The position numbers were made by a program, and so were the translations under genes. A stretch of 34,671 bases of DNA from CAYQQU01 sp964419545 (GTDB lineage Bacteria; Bacteroidota; Bacteroidia; Chitinophagales; Saprospiraceae): NCBI GenBank assembly GCA_964419545.1, contig CAYQQU010000059.1:1-34671 (forward strand). The letters are read 5' to 3'. Below are positions 15,317 through 23,997 of this stretch, piece by piece; the first letter of the stretch is position 1, and each line of letters opens with the position of its first letter. The notes beneath the pieces were generated by a model. It made no database searches, was not told the DNA's origin, and saw nothing but the letters and a program-made list of their open reading frames with translations.

Positions 15317-15922
15317 TTACTCTTCGTTGGGAAAGACCTCATTCAATGCAATAGATAGGTCTGGAAAGATACCAACCGGCACAGATTCACCTGCGACAAA
15401 AGGCGTTTTCCGGATCAATTGATATACCCCGGCTTCATCCACCCGATAAGGAATAATGGTTCCTTCCAAAGGGTGGACGATCCAGTATTCCTTTACGCCG
15501 GCGTGTTGATATAATTCAAATTTGTAGGTAAGGTCTTTATGGGAGGTTCCTTTAGAAAGGACTTCAATTATCCAATCGGGAGGCCCCTGGCAGCCTCGAT
15601 CATCTAATTTTTGCGGATCACAGATCACACTAATATCCGGCTGAACCACGGTATCAATTTCACCTGCTGTTTGATGCCCCGGCGGCAAGGGTATGCGGAC
15701 ATCAAAAGGAGCACTAAAAACTTCACAGGAACGGCCGTACAGGTAATTGGCGATAACCCGGAACAATGCACCGGATACCCGTTGGTGTGCAGTACCGGGA
15801 GCAGGCGACATTCGAAAAACCTTTCCTTTGATGAGTTCTACCCGCTCATCAAACTGCCAGGTAAGATAATCCGCATAAGTGTATCGCTGCGAAAGGTCCA
15901 GCTTTTCTATGTTCTTAACCAT
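15317..15922 (-). CDS. Uma2 family endonuclease-fold protein
   Basis: This 201-aa protein of the Uma2 family (PF05685) has a PD-(D/E)xK restriction-endonuclease fold. Visible features are the N-terminal TYADYLTWQFDERVELIKGKVFRMSPAPGTAHQ, the acidic VVQPDISVICDP, then PDWIIEVLSKGTSHKDLTYKFELYQHAGVKEYWIV containing the catalytic Glu and the downstream Lys. Such genes are abundant and often multi-copy in Cyanobacteria, Chloroflexi and Bacteroidota; their biological target is not known. It has its own promoter at 15939-15969 and lies between the WD40 gene and the caspase relic. Confidence 0.9.
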   Translation of the reverse strand: MVKNIEKLDLSQRYTYADYLTWQFDERVELIKGKVFRMSPAPGTAHQRVSGALFRVIANYLYGRSCEVFSAPFDVRIPLPPGHQTAGEIDTVVQPDISVICDPQKLDDRGCQGPPDWIIEVLSKGTSHKDLTYKFELYQHAGVKEYWIVHPLEGTIIPYRVDEAGVYQLIRKTPFVAGESVPVGIFPDLSIALNEVFPNEE

Positions 15923-15938
15923 CCACTTCCATTTGTAT

Positions 15939-15969
15939 CAAAAATATCCAAAAGGGATAAGGCTTGCAA
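15939..15969 (-). promoter_or_regulatory. Bacteroidota-type promoter for the Uma2 gene
   Basis: On the minus strand TTG (complement of 15967-15969), a 20-nt spacer and TATTTTTG (complement of 15939-15946) match the consensus exactly. The start codon at 15922 follows closely, giving a very short leader. Confidence 0.5.
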
Positions 15970-16009
15970 TAGCTTAACCGCGAACGGCTTTTTCCATTCG
16001 GATACCCGG

Positions 16010-18994
16010 TCATTTTTTCTCAGCCACCTCCGTCAGCATTTTTTTCACCTTTTCAAACTGGTCGGTATGCTCCGCCGGGATCACTTTTGCATTTTCAAAG
16101 GCTTTAAAATCAGCGAGAAAGACCTGGGCGAAGGAACGTCCATCCTCCTCGGCGGGGAACATTTCCGTAGCGTTGGCTTCGTAAAGGGGCATCGCTTCTT
16201 CGTATTTACCCTGGAAAAGTAATGCCGGCGGTAAGTTGGACCGCAAATACGGATTCTCCGGGTCCAGTTCTATACCTTGCCGCAGCGTGCTTTCCGCTTC
16301 GGCGAACTCGCCGGACAAGAGCTGATACCAGGCATATTCGTTAAAATAGTTGGCGTACTCCTTTACCGAAGTAGCGGGCGCGCCCAATGCCATAGCGTGC
16401 CCGGCCAGCGCGCACACCATTCCCAGGTTTTGCTTAAACCGGTCGGTTTTACCTTGCATAGCGTCCATGAGGTTTTCCATGGTAAAAGCAGAATAATCTG
16501 CTACGATGGCCTGGAGAAAAACATCGGCCTGTTCCCAGGATTGTGAACGACTGAGCATGATGTTCAAAAGGTCGAATTCCATTTCCTTGGCCTTCCCCAC
16601 TTTGTAAAGCGCCACCAGCTCGCCGGCGTCCTGTTCTTTTTGTGCCCGCGCAATGAACTCCGCTTTACTGATTTGCATGCCTTCCCGTATCAGCACGGAA
16701 AGCGGAATGGGAGCCACCTGTTGGTCCAGCACCTTATTCCAGAGGGGCCAAAAACGAATATCCCCATTTGCAGTTACCGCAACCACCTCCTGACCATCCG
16801 GAGAAAAAAGGATGCTTTGCGTCCAGGCCGCTTCCCCGGGAAAGACCTGGATTTCCTGTCCGGATAAACTCCAAAGCCGGACTTTCCCGTCGCTACTCAC
16901 GGTAGCGAGATACCGCCCATCCGGGGAAAAGGCGATGGCAAAGATGATCTGTCCGGGCACCCCAAAGGAATGCAGCCGGGCGCCATCGATATGGTGTATC
17001 TGAATCAACCCTTCAAAATCCCCACTAGCCAAATATTGCCCGTCGGGAGAAAGGGCCAAAGCACTCACCCATTCCCGGTGGCCGGGGTAGGTCATCAGCA
17101 GGTTACCCTCCAGGTCGTAGCGTTTGACGGTGCGATCTTTGCTGCCGTGTAGAAATTGCTTGCTATCGGGGGTGAAGATCAAATCGAACAACCCACCTGA
17201 AGTAGCCTCAACCGTCAGTAGCTTTTCCCGGGTAGCCAGCTCCCAGAGGTTAAGGCGCCGATCGGAGCCGCTGGTCAGCAAATATTGCTCATCCGGGGAA
17301 ATGGCCGCCCCCATCACGTAGGAATCGAATCCATAGAACGTATAATGCCCCACCAGGCGGTCCAGCTGCTTTTCCACCTCCAGGTCCCAAAAAACGGCGC
17401 TCGAATCGGTGGTACTACGCAACAGATAGCGGCCGCCGGGGGAAAAAGCGATACCTGGCTCCAGGTAATATTCGCCGGTGAAGAGGGAGCGTTCGATGGT
17501 GTCCGCTTCCAAATTCCATAGCGCGACATCCCCGTTTTCGTAACTGCAAAGCAAACGGCCGTTTGAATCAAAGGCCAGCTTATTCGGGGTTTTGCCACCA
17601 TTTTCCAGAACCCGATCCCCGGCTTCGCCCCAACGCCAGATCTTGACGGTCCGATCGGCGCTACCGGATACGATGGAGCGCCCGTCAGGAGAAAAATCAA
17701 TCGAAGTAACGACCTCTTTGTGCGCCGGGCAGGTTTGGAGAAGATTGCCGTATTGATCCCACACCAGGATTTCGCCCGTCGTTGTTCCGCCGGCGATATA
17801 TTCGCCGTCATTGGAGACGGCAACCACACTTGCCAGCCCTATAAAGTCCGATTCGAAGTTGATGGCCACCGAATCCTGAATACCCCAAAGGGTAACCGAA
17901 GCCCCGGCAGTTACGAAAAAATGTCCATCCGCGCTAAAGTCATTTTTTATGTCGTACAAGGAAATGGCGTCTTCGCCCGGATAGTTAAACAGGACCTCTC
18001 CATCTTTCGTCCACAGATAACTATAGCCCTCATCATCCCGGATCAAAATGTACTCCCCGTCCGGAGAAAACTGTACATTTTCACAGTGATGCCCATCCAG
18101 AACCGCCACCATCTCCCCCGTTTCCGTATTCCAGAGCTTGCCTTCTTCAGAGCTGCTGCCGGTAACGGCCAGCCGCCCATCCGGTGATAGTGCGACGGTC
18201 TGAGCCCCATGACCGGCAAACTCATTGAGCAACGTCCCAGCGGCGTCGATCAAATAGGCCACGCTATCGATATAGGTGCCGACCAGTATTTTATTGCCAT
18301 CGGCAGACATCGCAATTTCTTCTACCCCGCCAAACTGTTTCTTCGCTCCAAAATCCGCCGGAACGAGAGAACGTACAAAATTCCCGTCGCGATCATACAA
18401 GGCCAGGGTATAGGCGACATCCATGATATCGAACCCGCCTTTCCTCCGCCCCACCACGAAATACTGCCCATCCGGCGTGAATTTGACCGAAGTGACATAG
18501 GTGGGCTCCTTGATCTCTTTCTTGTAAAAAAGGTGACCGCCGTTGAACGTCTCCCCGAAAGCCGCCGCTGCGGCCTCGTTATCGGGATACCGGCGCCAGT
18601 TGAACTCCGCCAGCCGCAAAGCCAGGGTCGGGTTTTCCTCTTTTAATCTGAATACCAGGCTGGCGTTGTTGCTGCCGCGGGCGAGGTGCTCCGCTTTTTC
18701 TTTTTGTTCCAGGGCATTGTCCCGCTCCGTCCGGGCTTCTGATAGCGCCGCGTTGAGCCGGTTTTCCCAGGCCTCCATAGCCTGTTTCAGCAGCCGGTCC
18801 AAATCGTCGTTCTTTGGTTTATCCGGACAACTCCTGGCCGCAAAAAGGAGATTGATGGCTTCTTTGTATTGCGCTTGTTCGTAGGCGGCCAGGCCTTCCG
18901 TCCGCAAGGGGGTGTAACACTGGGCATGAAGGGAAACAGAAGAGAACGCAACAATCAATTGGAGGAGAACGGCATGGACGAAGTCGGTTTTCAT
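16010..18994 (-). CDS. Exported WD40-repeat protein with coiled-coil and TPR segments
   Basis: This 994-aa protein has a signal peptide (residues 1-25, ending SLHAQ). A TPR-like helical pair (TEGLAAYEQAQYKEAINLL) and a coiled coil (NALSEARTERDNALEQKEKAE) follow. From about 165 to 760 there are about 14 WD40 repeats, many with the FSPDGxYxxxGSxDxxxxLW pattern, enough for two seven-bladed propellers. A C-terminal helical region about 880-960 contains TPRs (EYAWYQLLSGEFAEAESTL, PALLFQGKYEEAMPLYE). It is likely a scaffold outside the cytoplasm. In related genomes such WD40/TPR proteins often sit beside, or are fused to, caspase-family domains. Here a decayed caspase gene lies downstream on the same strand. 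Confidence 0.88.
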   Translation of the reverse strand: MKTDFVHAVLLQLIVAFSSVSLHAQCYTPLRTEGLAAYEQAQYKEAINLLFAARSCPDKPKNDDLDRLLKQAMEAWENRLNAALSEARTERDNALEQKEKAEHLARGSNNASLVFRLKEENPTLALRLAEFNWRRYPDNEAAAAAFGETFNGGHLFYKKEIKEPTYVTSVKFTPDGQYFVVGRRKGGFDIMDVAYTLALYDRDGNFVRSLVPADFGAKKQFGGVEEIAMSADGNKILVGTYIDSVAYLIDAAGTLLNEFAGHGAQTVALSPDGRLAVTGSSSEEGKLWNTETGEMVAVLDGHHCENVQFSPDGEYILIRDDEGYSYLWTKDGEVLFNYPGEDAISLYDIKNDFSADGHFFVTAGASVTLWGIQDSVAINFESDFIGLASVVAVSNDGEYIAGGTTTGEILVWDQYGNLLQTCPAHKEVVTSIDFSPDGRSIVSGSADRTVKIWRWGEAGDRVLENGGKTPNKLAFDSNGRLLCSYENGDVALWNLEADTIERSLFTGEYYLEPGIAFSPGGRYLLRSTTDSSAVFWDLEVEKQLDRLVGHYTFYGFDSYVMGAAISPDEQYLLTSGSDRRLNLWELATREKLLTVEATSGGLFDLIFTPDSKQFLHGSKDRTVKRYDLEGNLLMTYPGHREWVSALALSPDGQYLASGDFEGLIQIHHIDGARLHSFGVPGQIIFAIAFSPDGRYLATVSSDGKVRLWSLSGQEIQVFPGEAAWTQSILFSPDGQEVVAVTANGDIRFWPLWNKVLDQQVAPIPLSVLIREGMQISKAEFIARAQKEQDAGELVALYKVGKAKEMEFDLLNIMLSRSQSWEQADVFLQAIVADYSAFTMENLMDAMQGKTDRFKQNLGMVCALAGHAMALGAPATSVKEYANYFNEYAWYQLLSGEFAEAESTLRQGIELDPENPYLRSNLPPALLFQGKYEEAMPLYEANATEMFPAEEDGRSFAQVFLADFKAFENAKVIPAEHTDQFEKVKKMLTEVAEKK

Positions 18995-19028
18995 TTCTCT
19001 AAAAGTTGTTTAGGAAGCGGTTTCACGC

Positions 19029-19061
19029 CTAAAATAACTCATTTTTCATAGCCGCCCCAAA
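19029..19061 (-). promoter_or_regulatory. Candidate promoter for the WD40 gene
   Basis: On the minus strand TTTG (complement of 19058-19061), a 21-nt spacer and TATTTTAG (complement of 19029-19036) lie 35 nt before the ATG at 18994. This is one mismatch from the Bacteroidota consensus. Confidence 0.45.
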
Positions 19062-19385
19062 AAAGTGGCACCCACCACGGGGCAATCGCATTTAATTTTA
19101 GGATCTCGAAAAAGTAGGAAAAATCATCGTTCTTACCTCGATCCTAGAGGAAGAACGAGGATTTTTCCTTCCGTTCCATGTGAATTTTATGGAAATTGTG
19201 AGGTAGAATCTTTTAAACGCGATTGCCCTGGCGCCCGCCAAAGCGGATACCCGGAAAAGGGAAAAATTGACATTCATCATTGCCTGCGTCGCCCTCCGGC
19301 ATTAAATTGATCTACATACTTTTTGAACCCCCATCCCGGGCAACTCCCATTTGTTTTTGATTATCTAACCATAAAAAACATACCC

Positions 19386-20435
19386 ATGCCTCCCAAAACC
19401 AAGATCGCGATAGCCTGTCAGGGTGGCGGCAGCCATACGGCCTTCACGGCCGGTGTGCTCCAAAAACTGCTGGCGGAAGGCATTCAGGACCGCTACCAGA
19501 TTGCCGGGCTGACCGGTACTTCGGGCGGCGCCATCTGTGCAACGGCGGCCTGGTACGGCCTGGCCCGGTCGGCCGAGGGCGCGCCGGAGCCTCCCTACCA
19601 AACCCTGATGGATTTCTGGGAAGCCAATGCAGCGCAATCGCCGCTGGAGAAGTTTTACAACGCCTCCATCCAGGGCTATTTGCAGGCTGCGGAGGCGGGT
19701 GCTATTCCCACCTTCCCGCCCGATCCTTACCAGAACCAATGGATCGCCGAAGCGGCCAAGCAGGCTTTTCCGCGCCCCGAATTTCTGGACTTCCGCGCGC
19801 TGATCGAGCAACACATCGATTTCGAGGAGCTGCGCTCGCTGATCGCGCCTGACCGCCCCCGGCTGTTGATGGGCGCGGTCGATATCCTCACCGGCGAGTT
19901 TAAGGTATTCGATTCTCACCACCCCGAAGAGATCCGCATCGAGGCGCTCCTGGCCTCCGCCGCCATCCCTTCGATTTTCCGGGCCGTACGCATCGGGGAA
20001 TCGCTGTACTGGGACGGCTTGTTTTCCCAGAACCCGCCGGTCACCCAGTTGCTGGACACCGAACGCGACCGGCGCCCGGACGAGCTGTGGGTAATCATGA
20101 TCGATCCGCTCGAACGCCGGGAGGAACCCCGCAACGCCAAAGCCATCAGCGACCGTCGCGACGAGCTGGCCGGCAACCTGTCGTTACAGCAGGAGCTCAA
20201 TTTTATCGAAACCGTCAATCGCTGGATCGCCAAAGGCTATTTCACCAAGGCCAAAGCCCGTTTGTTCAAACCCATCCGCATCCGCAGGATCAAGATGAGC
20301 CGGGAGCTGAGCAGCGCGCTGCCGGTACGCACCAAAGCCGAACGCGACCCCGCTTTCTTCCGGCGCCTCATCCGGGACGGCCAGGATCAGGCGGCGGCGT
20401 TTATGACGGAGCTGGATACTGCCCCGGCCACCTGA
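19386..20435 (+). CDS. Patatin-like phospholipase
   Basis: This 349-aa protein has the patatin catalytic layout: oxyanion hole CQGGGSHTAF at residues 11-20, nucleophile elbow GTSGGA with Ser46, and the catalytic Asp210 in YWDGLFSQNPP. These form the Ser-Asp dyad that hydrolyses acyl esters of phospholipids. There is no signal peptide, so it is predicted to be cytoplasmic. The ATG at 19386 was chosen because it gives MPPKTKIAIACQGGG, as in relatives. The C-terminal 100 residues (ELNFIETVNRWIAKGYF) are helical and basic. It stands alone, with no cyclase or partner gene suggesting an anti-phage CBASS role. Confidence 0.93.
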   Translation: MPPKTKIAIACQGGGSHTAFTAGVLQKLLAEGIQDRYQIAGLTGTSGGAICATAAWYGLARSAEGAPEPPYQTLMDFWEANAAQSPLEKFYNASIQGYLQAAEAGAIPTFPPDPYQNQWIAEAAKQAFPRPEFLDFRALIEQHIDFEELRSLIAPDRPRLLMGAVDILTGEFKVFDSHHPEEIRIEALLASAAIPSIFRAVRIGESLYWDGLFSQNPPVTQLLDTERDRRPDELWVIMIDPLERREEPRNAKAISDRRDELAGNLSLQQELNFIETVNRWIAKGYFTKAKARLFKPIRIRRIKMSRELSSALPVRTKAERDPAFFRRLIRDGQDQAAAFMTELDTAPAT

Positions 20436-20503
20436 CCGGCATGAGATTTAATCTTAAAATATGGCCGGCGGCAATGGAACCGGCGGCCGTCCAATTTTAT
20501 TGC

Positions 20504-20530
20504 TAACCCGGATCATTCATGGGTTCTTTG
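20504..20530. repeat. Copy of the TAACCCGGATTATTCATGGG repeat end
   Basis: TAACCCGGATCATTCATGGG followed by TTCTT repeats the left end at 4221 with one or two changes. No matching right end was found, although a stretch at about 20586-20608 resembles 7063-7092. 20436-20636 contains no gene. Confidence 0.5.
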
Positions 20531-20636
20531 CAATAACGGCAGGTATCCCAGAAACGGCGAGTATCGACCCTAGCCGGGCAGAATGCCAACCGTTTGGCTT
20601 CGCAATAGACAAATCCATAGCTAACTTTTCCCGCTC

Positions 20637-21023
20637 CTACCTTCCTACGGCAATCACCGCTGCTCTGTCCGCCAGCCGGTACTGCAGGCAATGCCGGCAG
20701 GCGAAGCAGGATTTCCCCATCCAGACGAGTTCGTAGGCGCCGCGTGGCAGGCTGAGCCGGCGGCGCGGCAGGTGGATGGTAGCCTGCCAGCCCGGCGACA
20801 GTATGTTGAACGCGTGGATAATCTCGGACGTAAAGCCGTCACCGGTGATGGTCGCCGCGTTATCGGTCACCACCAGTCGCATCCGCGACCAGTCGCCGAC
20901 AATAGCGTAAAGGCTGGGGGCGTCCAGCCGCATTTGCCGGAACGCCCGCCGCCGATACCTGCTGTTTTCGGGAGGGCCTACCAGGCAGCGCCCTCGCGGG
21001 AAGTATGGGGGTTGATCAGGCAT
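20637..21023 (-). CDS. Recurrent small family linked to the toxin island, divergent copy
   Basis: This frame of up to 128 aa contains RLDAPSLYAIVGDWSRMRL, SEIIHAFNILSPGWQATIHL, LSLPRGAYELVWMGKSCFAC and a closing RLADRAAVIAV. These align segment by segment with the two 109-aa proteins at 29074-29403 and 32763-33092 (EAPSLYVLINTWVEMQL, GIAEAFTTLVLDWEAVIHL, LNLPAGTYGLIMQNGVLYAC, VEDQAVVVKV). The first 35 residues are Arg/Pro-rich and unlike the others, so translation may begin at the Met of MRLDAP or the N-terminus may be altered. The function is unknown. No toxin gene is next to this copy, making it an orphan. Confidence 0.6.
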   Translation of the reverse strand: MPDQPPYFPRGRCLVGPPENSRYRRRAFRQMRLDAPSLYAIVGDWSRMRLVVTDNAATITGDGFTSEIIHAFNILSPGWQATIHLPRRRLSLPRGAYELVWMGKSCFACRHCLQYRLADRAAVIAVGR

Positions 21024-21140
21024 TTTTGTCTTTGGTTTTTAGCCCGTCTGCTTCTCATCCGGGTAAATCTTTAGCGTTCCAAGAATGGAAAGGATACCAT
21101 TCAACGCACTTCAGCATCGTTAGAAGCCCCCGCGGAGCCC

Positions 21141-21183
21141 TCAACCTCAACCTAAACCTCAACCTAAACCTCAACCTAAAAAG
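21141..21183. repeat. Tandem repeat of CCTCAACCTAAA
   Basis: The 12-mer CCTCAACCTAAA recurs about three times, preceded by CCTCAA, in a run of 43 bp. It lies in a gene-free interval and would read Leu-Asn repeats in one frame, which I do not believe is translated. Confidence 0.8.
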
Positions 21184-21603
21184 CCTAGGGTGCGAGGCGA
21201 TCGACGCGAAAATCCGTCGTCGCCGCCCCGCCCCTAGCCTGCTGTCAGGCCGGCGTCGGTGGGCGCACCGGGTGATGGCGGCCCTGGCGCCGGCGTCACC
21301 GTAACGTTTTGTCCGGCCGCCGTCCGCCCAGGCAGGGCGAAGGCTAAGAGAGTGGGTTAGGCAACCCGGTTAAAGCAAAAGGCATACGTTATTCGTCATA
21401 AGTGAAAGTTGAAAAAAGGGCCGACCCCGACCGCCGTTACCATTGGTACGGGATCGGCATACCCCAAAACCTTTGCCCTCCCGCTTACGGGCGAGCAAGT
21501 GCATGGGGTCCCTAACTTCGCTACATCGGTATTTGCTCCGGCTTTCATCCGAACGGGCCGGAGTTAGGCATTTCCACCACAGGTAAATACAGGCCATCCT
21601 TTA
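21184..21603. other. Gene-free, GC-rich, hairpin-rich interval
   Basis: No gene was recognised. Several small inverted repeats occur: TACC-ATT-GGTA near 21442, CCCG-CTTA-CGGG near 21483, and CTCCGGC (21539-21545)/GCCGGAG (21558-21564). The last lies inside an outer CCTAAC/GTTAGG pair (21511-21516 and 21563-21568). The 75-codon minus-strand frame at 21370-21597 has no recognisable similarity. It could be a structured RNA or the end of a mobile element. Confidence 0.4.
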
Positions 21604-21617
21604 TGCCTACTTAGGCA
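21604..21617. promoter_or_regulatory. Possible operator palindrome upstream of the XRE gene
   Basis: TGCCTACTTAGGCA is a perfect palindrome (6-bp arms, 2-bp centre) 124 bp before the XRE start. A half-site TTTGCCT follows at about 21630. The size fits an HTH_3-type dimer site; autoregulation is inferred. Confidence 0.35.
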
Positions 21618-21740
21618 AAAATGATTAATTTGCCTGTCGGTATTTCTGTGATGACTACGGTTACAAAAATAATCGGACTCGATTTTAAAAACAAGGTTTT
21701 CGCTTAATTTTTTTAGGAAGACCGCAACTTTTTTTATTTG

Positions 21741-22145
21741 ATGTTCATCGCCTCCAATATTCGGTATTTGCGCACCAAACGCGGGCTGACCCAGATGGAG
21801 CTGGCCCGGGAGTTGGAGAAGACGAGCGCCGCCGTCAGCGATTACGAGAAGGCCAAGTCCATTCCGCCACTGGATGTAACCTACCGGATCTGCACCTTCT
21901 TTGAAGTGAAAATCGACGACCTCGTGCGCAAGGATCTCCGCAAAGAAGATTACATCATCCGCGAAGGCCTCCGCCCCTACCCCGACGACGCCTACCAGGC
22001 CCGCTACGAACAAGCCACCAAAGAACTGCAACGCCTCGAACGCATCAGCCAGCTGCAGGAACTCCGCCTCGCCGAACTCGAACGCGAAATCAAAGAGCAC
22101 GCCCCGGAACTGGCGGCGCGGCTGGGGTTGATTGCGGAGGAATAG
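21741..22145 (+). CDS. XRE-family transcriptional regulator with C-terminal coiled coil
   Basis: This 134-aa protein has an HTH_3 domain in residues 1-63: IASNIRYLRTKRGLTQMELA, TSAAVSDYEKAKSIPPLDV and TYRICTFFEVKIDDLV. A linker with YPDDAYQARYEQAT and a strongly heptad-like helix (QRLERISQLQELRLAELER) follow and suggest dimerisation. The ATG at 21741 is preferred over a TTG three bases upstream. It is a repressor-type regulator, target unknown. Similar XRE proteins with coiled tails occur widely in Bacteroidota. It is followed by a hairpin repeat, not by a phage or toxin gene. Confidence 0.9.
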   Translation: MFIASNIRYLRTKRGLTQMELARELEKTSAAVSDYEKAKSIPPLDVTYRICTFFEVKIDDLVRKDLRKEDYIIREGLRPYPDDAYQARYEQATKELQRLERISQLQELRLAELEREIKEHAPELAARLGLIAEE

Positions 22146-22302
22146 CCGGTTGCCGTTTTTGTACGGGCGGGCATCCCGACCGCGTCTTTTGCGGTACGTT
22201 TTTCCATTCGGAAAAGCCCTCGCCGGTTAAATTTGTTTCTTTTAATCGGCTTTCTTATTTTTAGCATAAGCGTTTAATCTACCAGCCTCTCACCATTTTT
22301 TA

Positions 22303-22466
22303 AGAGCTTGTTTGGAGGTAGTGCTTTTGAAGCGAAAAACTCAGATTTTGGGTTCTCCCGAAGGGATTTTTCCGGCTCATAGCAGCGCTACGGGCCGGAA
22401 AAATGCCACAGGGAGGTTCCAAAAGCTGGGTTTTGCAGCCAAAATGACTACCTCCAAACAAGCTCT
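22303..22466. repeat. 164-bp long-hairpin repeat element
   Basis: Exact 20-bp terminal inverted repeats (AGAGCTTGTTTGGAGGTAGT at 22303-22322, complement at 22447-22466) enclose partly complementary arms: CAGATTTTGGGTTCTCCC with GGGAGGTTCCAAAAGCTG, and ATTTTTCCGGC with GCCGGAAAAAT. The loop is TCATAGCAGCGCTACGG. The terminal motif TGTTTGGAG is shared with 3695-4000. No gene is inside. A stretch in 27850-27970 has the inner motif ATAGCAGCGC in inverse orientation and a TTTGGAGCGGG end, perhaps a third degraded member. Confidence 0.85.
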
Positions 22467-22654
22467 AAAATACTGCCCGGTTTAACTGATTTTGAGCCCA
22501 CGGTGCGGCGGGCCGGCCTGAATATCACCAGGTCTGGTCGTGGTCTCACTATGCTCCATCCCCGACCCACCTGGCGTCGGCCAAAGTCCAGTACCATTCG
22601 ATGATCTCACCGGATCTACAGCGTTTCCCATTTGGTTTGAAAAAACCCAAGATC

Positions 22655-22891
22655 ATGAAACTACTGGAACAGTTGCGCAAATTGGAGCGCTTGGACCGGC
22701 TCATCCGCATGCGCGCTACCGGAAGGCCCGGAGAGCTGGCCAGCAGGCTGCGTCTATCAGAACGACAGGTTTACAATCTGCTGAATGACCTGCGTACACT
22801 AGGGGCGGAAATTTCGTACGATCATCACAGCCGCAGCTATCGCTACGACAAACACATCCGCTTCAATTTCCGAATCGTTGCCGAAAACTGA
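22655..22891 (+). CDS. Small HTH protein resembling the DNA-binding half of WYL/DeoR-type regulators
   Basis: This 78-aa protein contains a winged-HTH of the HTH_11 type: LERLDRLIRMRATGRPGELA, then RLSERQVYNLLNDLRTLGAE and ISYDHHSRSYRYDK. That is the usual N-terminal domain of WYL-domain or DeoR-like regulators, but the protein ends right after the wing, with no sensor domain. Such stand-alone forms are common in Bacteroidota. The ATG at 22655 follows a poorly conserved 180-bp stretch. No partner gene is adjacent; 22892-23194 holds no gene. Confidence 0.75.
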   Translation: MKLLEQLRKLERLDRLIRMRATGRPGELASRLRLSERQVYNLLNDLRTLGAEISYDHHSRSYRYDKHIRFNFRIVAEN

Positions 22892-23194
22892 TTCCAACCG
22901 GCGCAACATCATCCGTTTGCAGCCGCCCTGCAATTCAGTACTCTGTCTAATAGTATTTTGATGTTTTGGGGCGGGTTTTTTCGTTCCAGTCAAGAAGCGC
23001 CCGGAACGGAGCCATCAGGGTAAGGACGCCACGCGGAGTGGGATGAAAGACAGCGCCAAAACGCAAAAGGTTTTATTACAAAGCGCACTCAGCTCAATCG
23101 GTATGAAATTCCGTATTTTTAATTTTATTCAAAATATCAAGTGAACCTATCGACCTTGTAAAGTATAAAAAGTCCACCATCTTGCTTAGTGCAA

Positions 23195-23202
23195 TATTTT
23201 TG
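23195..23202 (+). promoter_or_regulatory. Candidate -7 element for the GLPGLI operon
   Basis: TATTTTTG at 23195-23202 matches TAnnTTTG exactly and lies 22 nt before the ATG at 23224. A good -33 element at the usual distance was not found, so support is partial. Confidence 0.35.
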
Positions 23203-23223
23203 CAGTGAGCCCGTCTACTGATT

Positions 23224-23997
23224 ATGAAAAACCTGACCATCACCTGTTTTTGCTTATTTCTGGCGCACGTATTGGTAGCCCAGGAACTGAACGTGACCTA
23301 CCGTTGCACCCGCAGTATTCCGTTTGTCGAACAATTGGAAGAAGACAAGCGCAAGAATCCCCACGCCGTACAGATCCTCAACCAGATGTACCAATACGCC
23401 GACCAGGTGGACGCCTACTCGATAGACTTTTCCCTGGTACAAAGCGAGCAGCGATCCCTGTTCAAAAGAATACCCGACGGCACCGACGGCGTCTCCACCT
23501 GGAATTACGAAACCGGAGACTTTTCTTATTTTCTCGTCACCAAAGACGATATCTGCTACAAAAAACTGGCCGACGGCGCCCTGATCCTGTTACGCAATCG
23601 CAATAAGATCGATTACTGTGTAAAAGACGACTGGCCGGACTTCTGCTGGTCGATCGAAGAAGCTACCAAAAGGGTGGCCGGTTACACCTGCTACCGAGCG
23701 GTGGGGACCTACCAGGGCCGCACCATCACCGCATGGTTTACGCCTGAAATACCGGTGAGCAACGGCCCGCTGGAATACGGGGGGTTGCCGGGGCTGATCC
23801 TAGAACTGGAAGTATGGGACCAACCCAGCATCTTCAAAGCTGTAGAACTCAAGCTGAGCCGGAGCGGCGCCAATGCCTCAGTTCCCGCCCCGCCGGCCTG
23901 CGATGTCCAGCCGGTTTACACCGTCGATGAAATGTGGGCGGAAAACCTGCGAATACGCACTCGCAATCGCCTCAAAATGAAGCTACGTAATAATTGA
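23224..23997 (+). CDS. GLPGLI family protein
   Basis: This 257-aa exported protein has a signal peptide ending near residue 20 (HVLVAQ). It carries the defining GLPGLI motif (LEYGGLPGLILELE) in its C-terminal half. Before that is the family pattern VAGYTCYRAVGTYQGRTITAWFTPEIPVSNGP. These proteins are found almost only in Bacteroidota and very often precede an outer-membrane beta-barrel of the CarboxypepD_reg type, as here; their biochemical role is unknown. The stop TGA at 23995-23997 shares its last base with the next ATG (TGATG), implying coupled translation. Confidence 0.93.
   Translation: MKNLTITCFCLFLAHVLVAQELNVTYRCTRSIPFVEQLEEDKRKNPHAVQILNQMYQYADQVDAYSIDFSLVQSEQRSLFKRIPDGTDGVSTWNYETGDFSYFLVTKDDICYKKLADGALILLRNRNKIDYCVKDDWPDFCWSIEEATKRVAGYTCYRAVGTYQGRTITAWFTPEIPVSNGPLEYGGLPGLILELEVWDQPSIFKAVELKLSRSGANASVPAPPACDVQPVYTVDEMWAENLRIRTRNRLKMKLRNN

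Noticed and set aside
19386..20435. Patatin as the effector of a CBASS anti-phage system
   Set aside because: No CD-NTase or accessory gene is adjacent, and the sequence reads as an ordinary stand-alone patatin.
21356..21569. Two GTTAGGC motifs about 207 bp apart, suggesting an integron attC site
   Set aside because: The R''/R' cores partly fit but the inner L''/L' arms are not complementary in the required arrangement, no cassette gene lies between, and no integrase is present.
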